Made by a program: the position numbers and the translations under genes. DNA of 64,000 bases from JABFSA01 sp963827515. Its GTDB lineage: Bacteria > Acidobacteriota > Vicinamibacteria > Vicinamibacterales > UBA2999. This document shows positions 56,087 through 64,000 of the stretch, in pieces (the stretch's first letter is position 1; the number at the start of each line of letters is the position of its first letter). The stretch is from contig CAWHBF010000022.1 in NCBI GenBank assembly GCA_963827515.1, positions 1 through 64,000 on the forward strand. Direction: 5' to 3'. The notes under the pieces are model-generated. The model was not told where the DNA came from. It saw nothing but the letters and a program-made list of their open reading frames with translations, and did not search any database.

Positions 56087-57621
56087 CCTGACTCGACGCC
56101 GAGGTGGAGGCGACGTTCGGCGGCGTGGAACTTCTGCTCTTCGAGCGGAACCGGCTGCAGCAGTGACACGCCGACCGCCACGATGAACGACAACGGAATC
56201 GTCACGAGGCCTGGATTCCGGAGCGGAAACCAGGCGGCGCTGTTCCCGAGGATGTCCATCTGGATCGTTGGGGACAAGACGATCAGCGCCACCGTCGATG
56301 CGGTCCCGACGAGCATGCTCGCTTGTGCGCCCGCGGTCGTGAGCCGCGACCAGAAGATCGACAGCACGAGTGCCGGGAAGTTCGCGCTCGCCGCGATCGC
56401 AAACGCCAGACCCACCATGTAGGCGACGTTCTGCCCCTTGAACGTGATTCCCAGCAGAATCGACAGCACCGCCAGGACGATCGTGGCGCCCCTGGCGACC
56501 ACGAGCTGCTCGCGCTCGTCGGCGTGACCCCGCCGTATGACGTTGACCCACAGATCGTGTGACAGCGTCGCGGCCCCCGAGAGCGTGAGCCCTGCCACCA
56601 CGGCGAGAATCGTCGCGAACGCCACGGCGGCGATGAACCCCAGAAGAGGCGTACCGCCCACTCCTTCGGCGAGGAGCGGCGCCGCCATGTTTCCACCGGC
56701 ATCCAACGTCGTGATGGCCTCGCGCCCGATGATGACCATGGCGCCGAACCCGAGAATGAAGGTCAGCAGATAGAAGAATCCGATGAACGCCGTGGCGTAA
56801 CCGACCGATGTCCTCGCCGTCCGTGCATCGGGCACGGTGTAGAAGCGCATCAGAATGTGCGGCAGCCCCGCCGTGCCGAGCATCAGCGCCAGTCCGAGGG
56901 ACACGGCGTCGAGCGGATCGCTGACGAGCCGGCCCGGCGCCAACACGTTCGCACCGTACATGGACGCCGCCTCGGCGAAGAGCGCCAGCGGATTGAAACT
57001 GAAGCGCGCCAGCACGAGCAGCGCCAGGATCGACGCGCCGGCCAGCAGGAGCACGGCCTTCACGATCTGCACCCAGGTGGTCGCAATCATGCCGCCGAAC
57101 AGCACATAGGCGAGCATCACCCCACCGACGATCACGACCGCCGCTTCGTAGGGAATGCCGAAGAGAAGCCTGATGAGGTTCCCGGCGCCGACCATCTGCG
57201 CGATGAGGTAGAACGACACCACCGCCAGCGAGCCGACCGATGCCGCGATCCGGATCGGGACCTGACGAAGCCTGAAGGCCACGACGTCGGTGAACGTGTA
57301 ACGGCCGAGATTCCGGAGCGGTTCCGCGATGAGAAACATCACGATGGGCCAGCCCACGAGGAATCCCACCGAGTAGATCAGCCCGTCGAACCCCGAGAGC
57401 GCCACGAGGCCGGCGATGCCAAGAAAGCTGGCTGCGCTCATATAGTCACCCGCAAGCGCGAGGCCATTCTGGAGCGCCGTGACACTGCGTCCGGCCGAGT
57501 AGAACTGGTCGGCGGTGCGTGTCTTGCGCGACGCCCAGACAGTGATGCCGAGCGACAGCACGATGAACACGAGAAACCAGCCGATCGTGATCGCGTTGGG
57601 CTCTCCGAGAGCCGAACTCAC
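56083..57621 (-). CDS. Sodium:solute symporter, ActP-like (acetate/monocarboxylate)
   Basis: A 512-residue SSS-family transporter with 13 predicted helices. ActP-type landmarks are WASRKTRTADQFYSAGRSV, NGLALAGDYMSAASFLGIAG, LMLGTAGLPHILMRFYTVPD and AVAFATILAVVAGLTLSGAA, followed by LSHDLWVNVIRRG. The family imports acetate, glycolate or other monocarboxylates with sodium. The start is GTG 57621, which overlaps the stop of the DUF485 gene (GTGA), the normal yjcH-actP arrangement. The stop is the tip of element E9. No acetyl-CoA synthetase gene is in the window. Confidence 0.9.
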   Translation of the reverse strand: MSSALGEPNAITIGWFLVFIVLSLGITVWASRKTRTADQFYSAGRSVTALQNGLALAGDYMSAASFLGIAGLVALSGFDGLIYSVGFLVGWPIVMFLIAEPLRNLGRYTFTDVVAFRLRQVPIRIAASVGSLAVVSFYLIAQMVGAGNLIRLLFGIPYEAAVVIVGGVMLAYVLFGGMIATTWVQIVKAVLLLAGASILALLVLARFSFNPLALFAEAASMYGANVLAPGRLVSDPLDAVSLGLALMLGTAGLPHILMRFYTVPDARTARTSVGYATAFIGFFYLLTFILGFGAMVIIGREAITTLDAGGNMAAPLLAEGVGGTPLLGFIAAVAFATILAVVAGLTLSGAATLSHDLWVNVIRRGHADEREQLVVARGATIVLAVLSILLGITFKGQNVAYMVGLAFAIAASANFPALVLSIFWSRLTTAGAQASMLVGTASTVALIVLSPTIQMDILGNSAAWFPLRNPGLVTIPLSFIVAVGVSLLQPVPLEEQKFHAAERRLHLGVESG

Positions 57622-57893
57622 CGCCGCATCCCCCGAATCGCCGCGTCGTAGTGCGTGTTCGCCCACCGCACGTAGATCCACATGAGGACCCAGGCGGACA
57701 GTATGACCAGCGCGCCCAGGAGCATCCCGAGGCTGAGTCCGTCCGCGACCTGCATGCCCAGCAGGGGCTTGTCGAACGCGACCAGGAGGATGAATCCGAA
57801 GTACACGACCATCATCGCGATCGTCAGCGCGATGGCCACGCGCCACCGCGCCGCGGCAAGGGCCTCCAAGGGCAGGTCTCGAGCATCAGGCAT
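57618..57893 (-). CDS. DUF485 membrane protein, partner of the ActP-like symporter
   Basis: A 91-residue protein with two helices (AIALTIAMMVVYFGFILLVA and LGMLLGALVILSAWVLMWIY) and the YVRWANTHYDAAIRGMRR tail typical of DUF485. In enterobacteria the equivalent is yjcH, always beside actP. The start is ATG 57893; the frame is open far upstream through the divergent adaptor gene, but that part has no membrane-protein character. It is coupled to the symporter by a GTGA overlap. Confidence 0.9.
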   Translation of the reverse strand: MPDARDLPLEALAAARWRVAIALTIAMMVVYFGFILLVAFDKPLLGMQVADGLSLGMLLGALVILSAWVLMWIYVRWANTHYDAAIRGMRR

Positions 57894-57904
57894 GAACGGG
57901 AAAC

Positions 57905-57945
57905 TATATAGGAAAGTTCGGACCTCCGACCTTAAACTTTGAACT
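57905..57945. repeat. Low-complexity spacer S9 (AACTTTG-based) in a divergent region
   Basis: GAAAGTTCGGACCTCCGACC then TTAAACTTTGAACTTGG separates the divergent DUF485 and adaptor genes, only 45 bases apart. TTG codons of this text (57939, 57945) are the only starts available to the adaptor gene. Confidence 0.7.
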
Positions 57946-59048
57946 TGGTTTCGATTCTCCGCACCCCGTTCCACCTGTCGCTCTGCGCGCTGCTCGCCGT
58001 CGTGTCCTGCCGCCGTGAAGAGGCTCGCCCCGACACCGGTATCGAGGCTGAGGTCGTGGTCACACCCGTCGCTGCCGAGCCTGCGCAACGTGGACGTCTC
58101 AGAGGAGTCATCCGCACGACGGGCGTCGTGACACCTGCTGCGGGATCCGAGTTCATCGCCTCGGCGTCGGAACCGGCCCGCATCCTCGAAATCCCGCACG
58201 CCGAGGGCGACCGTGTCGCCAGTGGAGATCTGCTCGTCCGCTTCGCGATGCCGTCGGCCGACGCCGAGGTATCGCGGCAGCGAGCCGAGATCGCACGCGC
58301 GCAGGCGCGAGTCGAGAACGCGCGGGTCACGCAGTCCCGATCGCGGGATCTCGCGGAGCGCGGGATCATCTCTCGACGGGAGATGGAGAACGCCGACAAC
58401 GACGTGGCCGAGGCGCAAGCCGAGGTCTCACGAGCGGAATCCGCACGAGCCAGCGCGGAGGCGTCCCTGGCTCGCGCAATCATTCGCGCGCCGTTTGCCG
58501 GCATCATCGCGCAGCGGCTGCACAACCCCGGCGATCTCACGCAAGCGATTGCGACCGATCCGATCCTGCGTCTCGTCGATCCGGATCGACTCGAGATCAC
58601 CGCCTCCGTCTCCGCCGCCGATGCTCCGCGCATCCTGCCGGGAGCGGCCGCCCGGATCACATCGATACCGGGCGCCGAGCCGGTGCGGCTGACGGTTGCC
58701 TCCCGGCCTTCAGCAGGAGCCGGTGGCAACGATGCGGTCGTACGCCTCGGTTTTCTGGAACCGGCGACACTCGGCGTCGATTCGCGGGTCGAGATCGAAA
58801 TCGACGGAGAGGAGCGGGTGGACGTGATCCTCGTCCGCGCGGATACGCTGGTCCCTCAGGGATCCGAGATGGCGGTGTTCGTGGCGACCAACAACACGGC
58901 GGAGCGCCGCATCGTCGCCACCGGCCTGCGGGACGCCGATCTCGTGGAGATCACATCGGGCCTCAAGGCGGGCGAACTCGTCATCACCAGAGGTCAGGTG
59001 GGTCTCGCCGACGGCGCCGCAATCAGCGTCGATACGCTGGCGCGCTGA
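57939..59048 (+). CDS. RND-type periplasmic adaptor lipoprotein (membrane fusion protein), orphan
   Basis: About 369 residues. The leader ends in a lipobox (LCALLAVVSC). The protein has the adaptor order: beta-strand, lipoyl half (ARILEIPHAEGDRVASGDLL), a helical hairpin (ADAEVSRQRAEIARAQARVE to SARASAEASLARA), lipoyl half (IIRAPFAGIIAQRLHNPGDL), beta-barrel (LEITASVSAADAPRILPGAA) and membrane-proximal domain (TGLRDADLVEITSGLKAGEL, VITRGQVGLADGA). Such adaptors normally precede an RND pump, but the next gene is on the other strand, so the pump is elsewhere. Its start (TTG 57939 or 57945) lies in spacer S9. Confidence 0.85.
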   Translation: MNLVSILRTPFHLSLCALLAVVSCRREEARPDTGIEAEVVVTPVAAEPAQRGRLRGVIRTTGVVTPAAGSEFIASASEPARILEIPHAEGDRVASGDLLVRFAMPSADAEVSRQRAEIARAQARVENARVTQSRSRDLAERGIISRREMENADNDVAEAQAEVSRAESARASAEASLARAIIRAPFAGIIAQRLHNPGDLTQAIATDPILRLVDPDRLEITASVSAADAPRILPGAAARITSIPGAEPVRLTVASRPSAGAGGNDAVVRLGFLEPATLGVDSRVEIEIDGEERVDVILVRADTLVPQGSEMAVFVATNNTAERRIVATGLRDADLVEITSGLKAGELVITRGQVGLADGAAISVDTLAR

Positions 59049-59071
59049 CAGAACGATCGCGCAGGCAGAAT

Positions 59072-59100
59072 GCCGCGCACGCTAAAGCGTGCGCTCTGAG
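59072..59100. repeat. Element E10: fragment (second hairpin only), convergent junction
   Basis: GCGCACGCTAAAGCGTGCGC then TCTGAG, the second arm of the interspersed element, lies between the adaptor and ATP-grasp genes, which converge. The rest of the element is missing. Confidence 0.8.
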
Positions 59101-59117
59101 CAGTGGTTCGCGGGCAT

Positions 59118-60092
59118 TCACGCAGGCTGGAGACTGACCAGAACGATCGCGAGTTGCGCCTGCAGATAGTCAACCACTCTCTCGAAGGGGTCGAAGCCGA
59201 ACGCCGCGGCCACGGATGGGCGCAGGTTCGAGTTCGCGTTGATGTCGTAGAACACGCGACGCCCGTCTGGTGTCTCCAGGTACTCGATGCCACCAACGTC
59301 CAGCCTCGCGGCGCGCACGATGGCGGACGCCGTCTCGACGGCGTCCCGCGGCACATCGGGATAGGGATAGAACTCCACGGGCGGCGCCGACGCCACGGGC
59401 ACGTCCGGCACCGCACACGTCCCGTCACCGTCATCCGGGTTGCACACAGGTGACGGACACAGGTTGAATCGACCGTGCGTCTTGACCCGCATGGCATAGA
59501 GGAGCCCGCCGCCCAGGAATTCCAGTCGCACGATGCCGACATCCGGGTCATGGGGCAGATATTCCTGCAGGAGAAACAGGTTGTCCGGCAGCCAGACGTT
59601 CGGGTCGGCTTCGAAGATGGCTTCCACTTCCTCGAGCGAGTTCACCACCTGTATCCGCGCGCCGCTGCCACCCTGGTCTGGCTTCAAGAGGGCCGGCCAC
59701 GTGATGGTTCGCTCGTAGCTCCGCAACGCCCGTACGTCGTTGAACGTGATCGATCGCGGCGTGTCGATACCGAGCGTATGAAGGAGCGTGGCCTGAGCGC
59801 TCTTGCTCAGTTCGAGCGCGAACACGTCGGCGCCGTTCAGTACGCGCGCACCCCGGCGTTCGAGGGTCCGCATGTAGGCCAGAGCCAGCGGGACGGCCCG
59901 TGCGTGGCCGCGCACGTACGCACTCGGACTGGCCTGGTTGAAGTACAGCTTCGCGCGGGGTCCTTCGACGTTGTCGAACGCCGCCTGCTTCAGATCGAAC
60001 GGTGCATAGGGGACGCCCCGACGACCGAGGGCATCGAAGAGCGGCTTCTGCCATTCGGGGTGTTCGTGGATCACGATCAGGTGCGGGTGCAT
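59118..60092 (-). CDS. ATP-grasp family ligase
   Basis: A 324-residue protein with a RimK/glutathione-synthetase-like ATP-grasp layout. The N-terminal domain includes LYFNQASPSAYVRGHARAVP. The ATP-binding lid is WPALLKPDQGGSGARIQVVN with the P-loop-like GGSGA, FLLQEYLPHDPDVGIVRLEF, and the metal-binding end IEYLETPDGRRVFYDINANS with N-x-N. An inserted Cys-containing loop (NLCPSPVCNPDDGDG) is unusual. It should form an amide or thioester bond using ATP; the substrate is unknown. The start is ATG 60092. It converges on the adaptor gene and is divergent from the TPR gene at 60254. Confidence 0.8.
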   Translation of the reverse strand: MHPHLIVIHEHPEWQKPLFDALGRRGVPYAPFDLKQAAFDNVEGPRAKLYFNQASPSAYVRGHARAVPLALAYMRTLERRGARVLNGADVFALELSKSAQATLLHTLGIDTPRSITFNDVRALRSYERTITWPALLKPDQGGSGARIQVVNSLEEVEAIFEADPNVWLPDNLFLLQEYLPHDPDVGIVRLEFLGGGLLYAMRVKTHGRFNLCPSPVCNPDDGDGTCAVPDVPVASAPPVEFYPYPDVPRDAVETASAIVRAARLDVGGIEYLETPDGRRVFYDINANSNLRPSVAAAFGFDPFERVVDYLQAQLAIVLVSLQPA

Positions 60093-60253
60093 GAGAGGTC
60101 CACTGAATTTTATCGCCGCCAACGCGCCGCCGGTGTCCCAAATGGCACACCCCCGCAGCGTGGTATTCTCATGGAGCTTTCCTGAGCGCGCGAGGCGCGT
60201 CTGCCCCAGTCCCCCTCATCAAAGCACCGTGGGCCTCGTCTGGGAGGGAAATC

Positions 60254-61108
60254 GTGATCACGACCTTCCGCGCTGTCGCACTCTCCGCGCTGATGGTGCT
60301 CGTCGCGGTTTCGCAGGCGACCGCCCAGCAAACACAGGACGAGAGGCCCGGCGAATCGGCCGCCGGACAGGCATCGCAACTCGACGCCGCGCACAACCTC
60401 TTCTACAGCGGCCGCTACGAAGCCGCGGCTGCCCTCGCCCTCGAAATACGCACGCTCGAACCTGGCAACCTCGACGCGTCGGAGCTTCGCACGTCCGCGC
60501 TCCATTTTCAGATCCGTCGTGCCCTCGGAGAACCCAAGGATCGCGACAAGGCATGGAAGGCCTGCTCCGTGTGCCAGGAGCTGATGCCCGTCTTCCTCGC
60601 GGAGCTCGCAGTCGGGCAAACAGAAGCCCGAGCCAGACTGATGCGGAATCCACTCGATGACGAGGCGCAGTTCTTTCTCGGAAAAATCGATCTGAACTAC
60701 GTGTGGCTCCAGCTCGCCACCATCGGTCGGAAGACAGGATGGAAAGAGTATTGGGAGGCGCGCAGGTCGCTCGACGCGGTGCTCAAACGGCGTCCGGATC
60801 ACATCCGTGCTCGTGTGGCCCGAGCCTGGATCGACTACATCGTCGATACGAAACTCCCCTTCGGTACCGCGTGGCTCGTCGGCGGCGGCGACAAGAAGCG
60901 AGGTCTCAGTGTCGTCCGCGAGGCCGCGGTGGCCGATGCCGAACGCTATGTTCAAGCTGAAGCGATGTTCGCCCTGTGGGACATGCAGGTACGCGAAAAG
61001 AACTTCCCCGAGGCGGTCGTCACGGCGCGAGCGCTGTCGGAAGACTTTCCAGACAACGTCGACCTCGTCAAGTTCGTCGCCACGCACGATCGGCAAACGA
61101 GTCGATAG
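60254..61108 (+). CDS. Exported TPR-like helical protein
   Basis: A 284-residue protein. The signal peptide is AVALSALMVLVAVSQATAQ. The mature part has helical pairs that resemble tetratricopeptide repeats (AAHNLFYSGRYEAAAALALE, WEARRSLDAVLKRRPDHIRA, VQAEAMFALWDMQVREKNFP, EAVVTARALSEDFPDNVDLV). A Cys pair occurs in KACSVCQELM. The GTG at 60254 is preceded by GGGAGGGAA, a strong ribosome-binding site. It is probably a periplasmic scaffold; no partner can be named. The PafA-like gene follows 71 bases downstream on the same strand. Confidence 0.7.
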   Translation: MITTFRAVALSALMVLVAVSQATAQQTQDERPGESAAGQASQLDAAHNLFYSGRYEAAAALALEIRTLEPGNLDASELRTSALHFQIRRALGEPKDRDKAWKACSVCQELMPVFLAELAVGQTEARARLMRNPLDDEAQFFLGKIDLNYVWLQLATIGRKTGWKEYWEARRSLDAVLKRRPDHIRARVARAWIDYIVDTKLPFGTAWLVGGGDKKRGLSVVREAAVADAERYVQAEAMFALWDMQVREKNFPEAVVTARALSEDFPDNVDLVKFVATHDRQTSR

Positions 61109-61179
61109 CACCTCGCGGCCAGCGTTTCGCCGGGGCTGGAGTCACAGCCGTCACTCGGCAGTCACGGCCCTCGCTTACA

Positions 61180-62826
61180 ATGCCGCTCATGCGCCGGCGC
61201 CTGCTTCTCCTTCTCGGCCTCGCGACCTGTCTGTCGGTGGCGCCAGCCACGAGTCAGACCGCGCCTCCGCAACCGAGGCTGGTCCTGGTCCTGTCCATCG
61301 ATCAGATGCGATTCGACTACCTGACTCGCTTCGAACCTCTCTACACCGGCGGCCTGCGAACGTTGCTCGACCGAGGGGCCGTGTTCACCGACGCAAAGTA
61401 CCGTCATTCCGCGAACGAGACCGGGCCCGGCCACTCCGTGATTCTCACCGGTCGGCATCCCAGTCATTCCGGCATCGTCGCGAATGACTGGTTCGACGCG
61501 ACGCTTGGCAGGGCCGTCAACGTCGTCGACGACCCCAGGCATCGACCCCTCGGCGGCGCCGGCCGCGCAGCGTCGCCAGCGCACCTGGGCGTCGATACCA
61601 TCGGCGATCTCCTGAAGATCAAGAACCCACAGTCGCGTGTCGTCGGCGTATCGCTGAAGGACCGATCCGCGATTCTCATGGGCGGACGGCGGGCGGACGC
61701 GGCGTACTGGTACGAAACCAATGGAGGCAACTTCATCACCAGCACGTACTACATGGCCGCCACGCCGGGATGGCTGACCGACTGGAACGGCCGGCACATG
61801 GCCGACCGCTATGCAGGTCACACATGGAACCGCCTGCTGCCTGATGCCGAGGCGTACGGCCGGTACGCAGGCCAGGACGCGATCGAGGGCGAATGGGATC
61901 GCAAGGACACTTCCTTCCCGCATGCCATCCGCGGGCGGCCGCCGGAGGTCAGGTTTTACGACGACTTGCGCCGTACGCCATTCGCGGACGAGCTCACGCT
62001 CGCGTTCGCGCTGGAGGCCATGCAGGCACACCACATCGGGGTGGACGAGGTCACCGATCTCTTTGCCATCGGCTTCTCAGCGACGGATATCGTGGGCCAT
62101 ACCTACGGACCTGACAGTCACGAAACCATGGACCAGTTGCTGCGCCTGGACGCCGTACTCGGTCGATTGTTCAAGGCGATCGACGCGAACGTCGGCATGG
62201 CGAACACGTTGATGGTCCTCACCTCGGACCATGGCTCGTTGCCGCTGGTCGAGAACCTGCGCGTGAAGGGCATGGACGCTCGGCGAGCGAATCCGTCGGT
62301 TCTCCGGGGCGCCGTCGAACAGGCATTCGCGACACGGTTCCCTGGCGTGACGAACCTGATCCAGTATTTCTCCTCACCCGACTTCTTTCTGAACGAGAGG
62401 GCGATGCAGCGCAACAACCTTTCACGCAGGAGCGTGGAAGAGACGGCGAGTGCGGCGCTGCTGACGACGGGCCTGGTCGCACAGGTCTACACCCACGAAG
62501 ACTTGAGACGGGCCGGGCCTTCGTCCGATCCGTATCTGCAGCTGTTCCAAAATTCCTTCTACGAACCGCGAAGCCCGCATCTGAACGTCCTGCTGAAGCC
62601 GTGGGTCTACGTCAGCACGCTTCCCGGGGGAACCGGCCACGGCACCGCATACGATCATGACAGGCACGTGCCGATTGCCTTCATGGGTGCCCGAATCAGA
62701 GCCGGCAGATACGCCACGCCCGCCGGCCCTGAAGACATCGCGCCCACGCTGGCTACGATGCTCGGACTGGACCTGCAGCCCGAAGAGGACGCGAGGATTC
62801 TGCTGGAAATGCTTCGAGCCAACTGA
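61180..62826 (+). CDS. Exported alkaline-phosphatase-superfamily protein (PafA-like)
   Basis: A 548-residue exported hydrolase. The signal peptide is LLLLLGLATCLSVAPATSQ. The core has the first metal site LVLVLSIDQMRFDYLTRFEP and a Thr nucleophile in SANETGPGHSVILTGRHPS. ATSQ-type downstream metal ligands follow: FSATDIVGHTYGPDSHETMD, VLTSDHGSLPLVENL and GGTGHGTAYDHDRHVPIAFM. The N-E-T-G-P-G-H segment is characteristic of PafA-type phosphatases that release phosphate from phosphomonoesters in the periplasm. ATG 61180 is used; ATG 61189 is possible. Element E11 begins 27 bases after the stop. Confidence 0.88.
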   Translation: MPLMRRRLLLLLGLATCLSVAPATSQTAPPQPRLVLVLSIDQMRFDYLTRFEPLYTGGLRTLLDRGAVFTDAKYRHSANETGPGHSVILTGRHPSHSGIVANDWFDATLGRAVNVVDDPRHRPLGGAGRAASPAHLGVDTIGDLLKIKNPQSRVVGVSLKDRSAILMGGRRADAAYWYETNGGNFITSTYYMAATPGWLTDWNGRHMADRYAGHTWNRLLPDAEAYGRYAGQDAIEGEWDRKDTSFPHAIRGRPPEVRFYDDLRRTPFADELTLAFALEAMQAHHIGVDEVTDLFAIGFSATDIVGHTYGPDSHETMDQLLRLDAVLGRLFKAIDANVGMANTLMVLTSDHGSLPLVENLRVKGMDARRANPSVLRGAVEQAFATRFPGVTNLIQYFSSPDFFLNERAMQRNNLSRRSVEETASAALLTTGLVAQVYTHEDLRRAGPSSDPYLQLFQNSFYEPRSPHLNVLLKPWVYVSTLPGGTGHGTAYDHDRHVPIAFMGARIRAGRYATPAGPEDIAPTLATMLGLDLQPEEDARILLEMLRAN

Positions 62827-62853
62827 CCGCGTCAGTCGTCGCCTGACCAACCG

Positions 62854-62953
62854 CTAGATCGCTTTTCGATTCGGCGTAGAGCGGAGGCTTTAGCCTCCGC
62901 GGACACGCGCACGCTGAAGCATGCGCTCTACGTGCGAACAGCAAACCGCTCAG
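62854..62953 (+). repeat. Element E11: complete forward copy, convergent junction
   Basis: One hundred bases. The left tip is CTAG (62854-62857), then ATCGCTTTTCGATTCGGCGT, hairpin GCGGAGGCTTTAGCCTCCGC, spacer GGACACGC and hairpin GCACGCTGAAGCATGC. The right end is GCAAACCGCTCAG, where the tip has lost one T. TCA at 62950-62952 is the TGA stop of the TcuB-like gene on the minus strand. Confidence 0.92.
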
Positions 62954-64000
62954 TGTCGTGATTCGGTCGCATACTTCAGGAGCGCGGCCGTGCGGTAGAT
63001 GCCGTGCACGAACTTGCCGTACGGCAGCGTGAGAAACAACGCGAGCACGGCGCCGAGGTGGATCACGAGCAGCACGCCCATGGCCTCCTGAGCGCGCAGC
63101 GCAAGCAGCACGAGACCGGTCAGACTGGTCAACCACAAGAGGACGATGAAGGCCTCGTCCAGCCCTTTCTGATCGGCGTCGCCGAGATCTGGATCCCGCT
63201 GTCGCCGGACCGCGAGGAGGCCAGCCGGGCCAACCAGCAGACCCAGGCCGCCGACCGTCCCGAGCAGCACGGGCAGGCTCGTGTAAGCGTACGGTGCGTG
63301 CCATCCGAAGACGGTGTGGTAAATCGCGGCGACGGAGGTGGACGCGAAGCACAGCATGAATCCGTACAGCGTGCAGTGGTGGAACCAGCGCCGCCACGGT
63401 CGACGCGTCTCCTCCGCCGTGGTGCAGTCGACGCCCGTGGTGTGGAGGTGACGCAGTGTGAGCGCGTCCACGAGCGCGCGTCGGAGATCCTGAGCGGTCG
63501 AGCGCGTCGCGCTGGACTGAACCTCGCGCCAGAACCCCCGGAGCCCCATACCCAACGCGACGAGAACGAAGATACCCACGCCTCCGAAGAGCGACACCAT
63601 CACGCCGTGGGGCACCACGACGTAGAAGTCGCCGGACGGCCGGCGGAGACCCTCGGGATTCATGGCCCAGGTCACGCCCAACATCAGCAACGTCAGCACC
63701 GCAACAAGTCCCAGGGCCGTGGCTACCCCGTGGTGTCTGAACGCCGCGCCAAGGGCTGGGGGCCAGCTATGGTCCTCGTACGAGCGCACACGGATCCGGG
63801 CGAGCGTCTGGGGCACGTTGATCCCGAATTCGTGCGGCGGGGCAAACTGACAGGCGTACAAGCACTCACCGCAGTTGTGGCAGAGGTTGGCGAGATAGGT
63901 CAGGTCCGCTTTTGCGAACAGGACCCGCTCTTCCATCGCCGGGAACACCGGGCAGTACCTGCTCGCAGTACCGGCAGGCGTTGCACACGGTCATCACGTG
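62950..64000 (-). CDS. TcuB/CitB-like Fe-S membrane protein, partial, with one one-base insertion
   Basis: The 3' part of a tricarballylate-utilisation TcuB-type protein; the 5' end lies beyond the window edge. It has two Fe-S cysteine clusters (VCNACRYCEQ at the edge, then LCHNCGECLYACQFAPPHEF), followed by a long membrane part with six helices (ALGLVAVLTLLMLGVTWAM, YGFMLCFASTSVAAIYHTVF, LPVLLGTVGGLGLLVGPAGL) and a histidine pattern that suggests heme. TcuB moves electrons from the flavoprotein TcuA to the quinone pool. Near 63958 a surplus base splits CEQ/YCPVFPAMEE. Hence the clean frame begins only at 63948. The stop is in element E11. Confidence 0.82.

Overview
The window is about 64 kb of GC-rich chromosome from a Gram-negative bacterium. 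An acidobacterium, probably of the Vicinamibacteria type, is my inference. It rests on a TonB-dependent receptor with an N-terminal carboxypeptidase-regulatory-like domain, on DUF6152, DUF2950/DUF3300 and MASE1 proteins, and on many outer-membrane barrels, lipoproteins and exported proteins of unknown role. I saw no tRNA, rRNA, CRISPR array, prophage or transposase gene.

Layout. 0.1-8.4 kb: an efflux operon (TetR regulator, outer-membrane barrel, HlyD adaptor, double ATPase, two ABC-2 permeases, NodT-type outer-membrane factor), organised like E. coli ybhGFSR. 8.5-14.6 kb: unknown exported proteins, then a divergent response regulator / MASE1 histidine kinase pair. 14.7-21.5 kb: methyltransferase, HhH-PHP phosphoesterase, TSUP transporter, aldehyde dehydrogenase with fdhD, asparaginase, SpoIIAA-like protein. 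21.7-27.5 kb: DUF4136, DUF2950 and DUF3300 envelope proteins, a lipoprotein, a DASS anion transporter and an exported methyltransferase. 27.8-32.1 kb: one 1447-residue pseudo-receiver / coiled-coil / PEGA protein. 32.3-37.9 kb: thioredoxin-like protein, then a minus-strand group of TonB receptor, DUF6152 protein and secreted protein. 38-43.3 kb: EVE protein and a four-gene FtsX/FtsX/ATPase/AttH transporter resembling attEFGH. 43.4-51.5 kb: ubiX, rhomboid, pheA, four-helix-bundle protein, SpoU methylase, barrel, a drug-export-type ABC pair and a PfkB kinase. 51.7-64 kb: glgB, cyclophilin, a second secreted-protein/DUF6152 pair, actP with its DUF485 partner, an orphan adaptor, ATP-grasp, TPR and PafA-like phosphatase proteins, and the 3' part of a TcuB-like Fe-S membrane protein.

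Three patterns cut across the genes. (1) An approximately 100-bp cruciform-forming repeat with CTAG tips (copies E1-E11) occurs at every convergent gene junction long enough to hold it, except one that carries a different low-complexity spacer. Its tips or arms supply the stop codons of seven genes. (2) A second class of intergenic DNA consists of degenerate 6-8-mer text (AACTTTG, GGGCTCTG, GTTCG; S1-S9). It sometimes supplies start codons or open 3' tails. (3) Nine otherwise well-conserved genes are broken by 13 single-base frame changes, all in the same direction (one extra base). This most likely reflects insertion-biased sequencing error and should be known before any of these genes is called a pseudogene.
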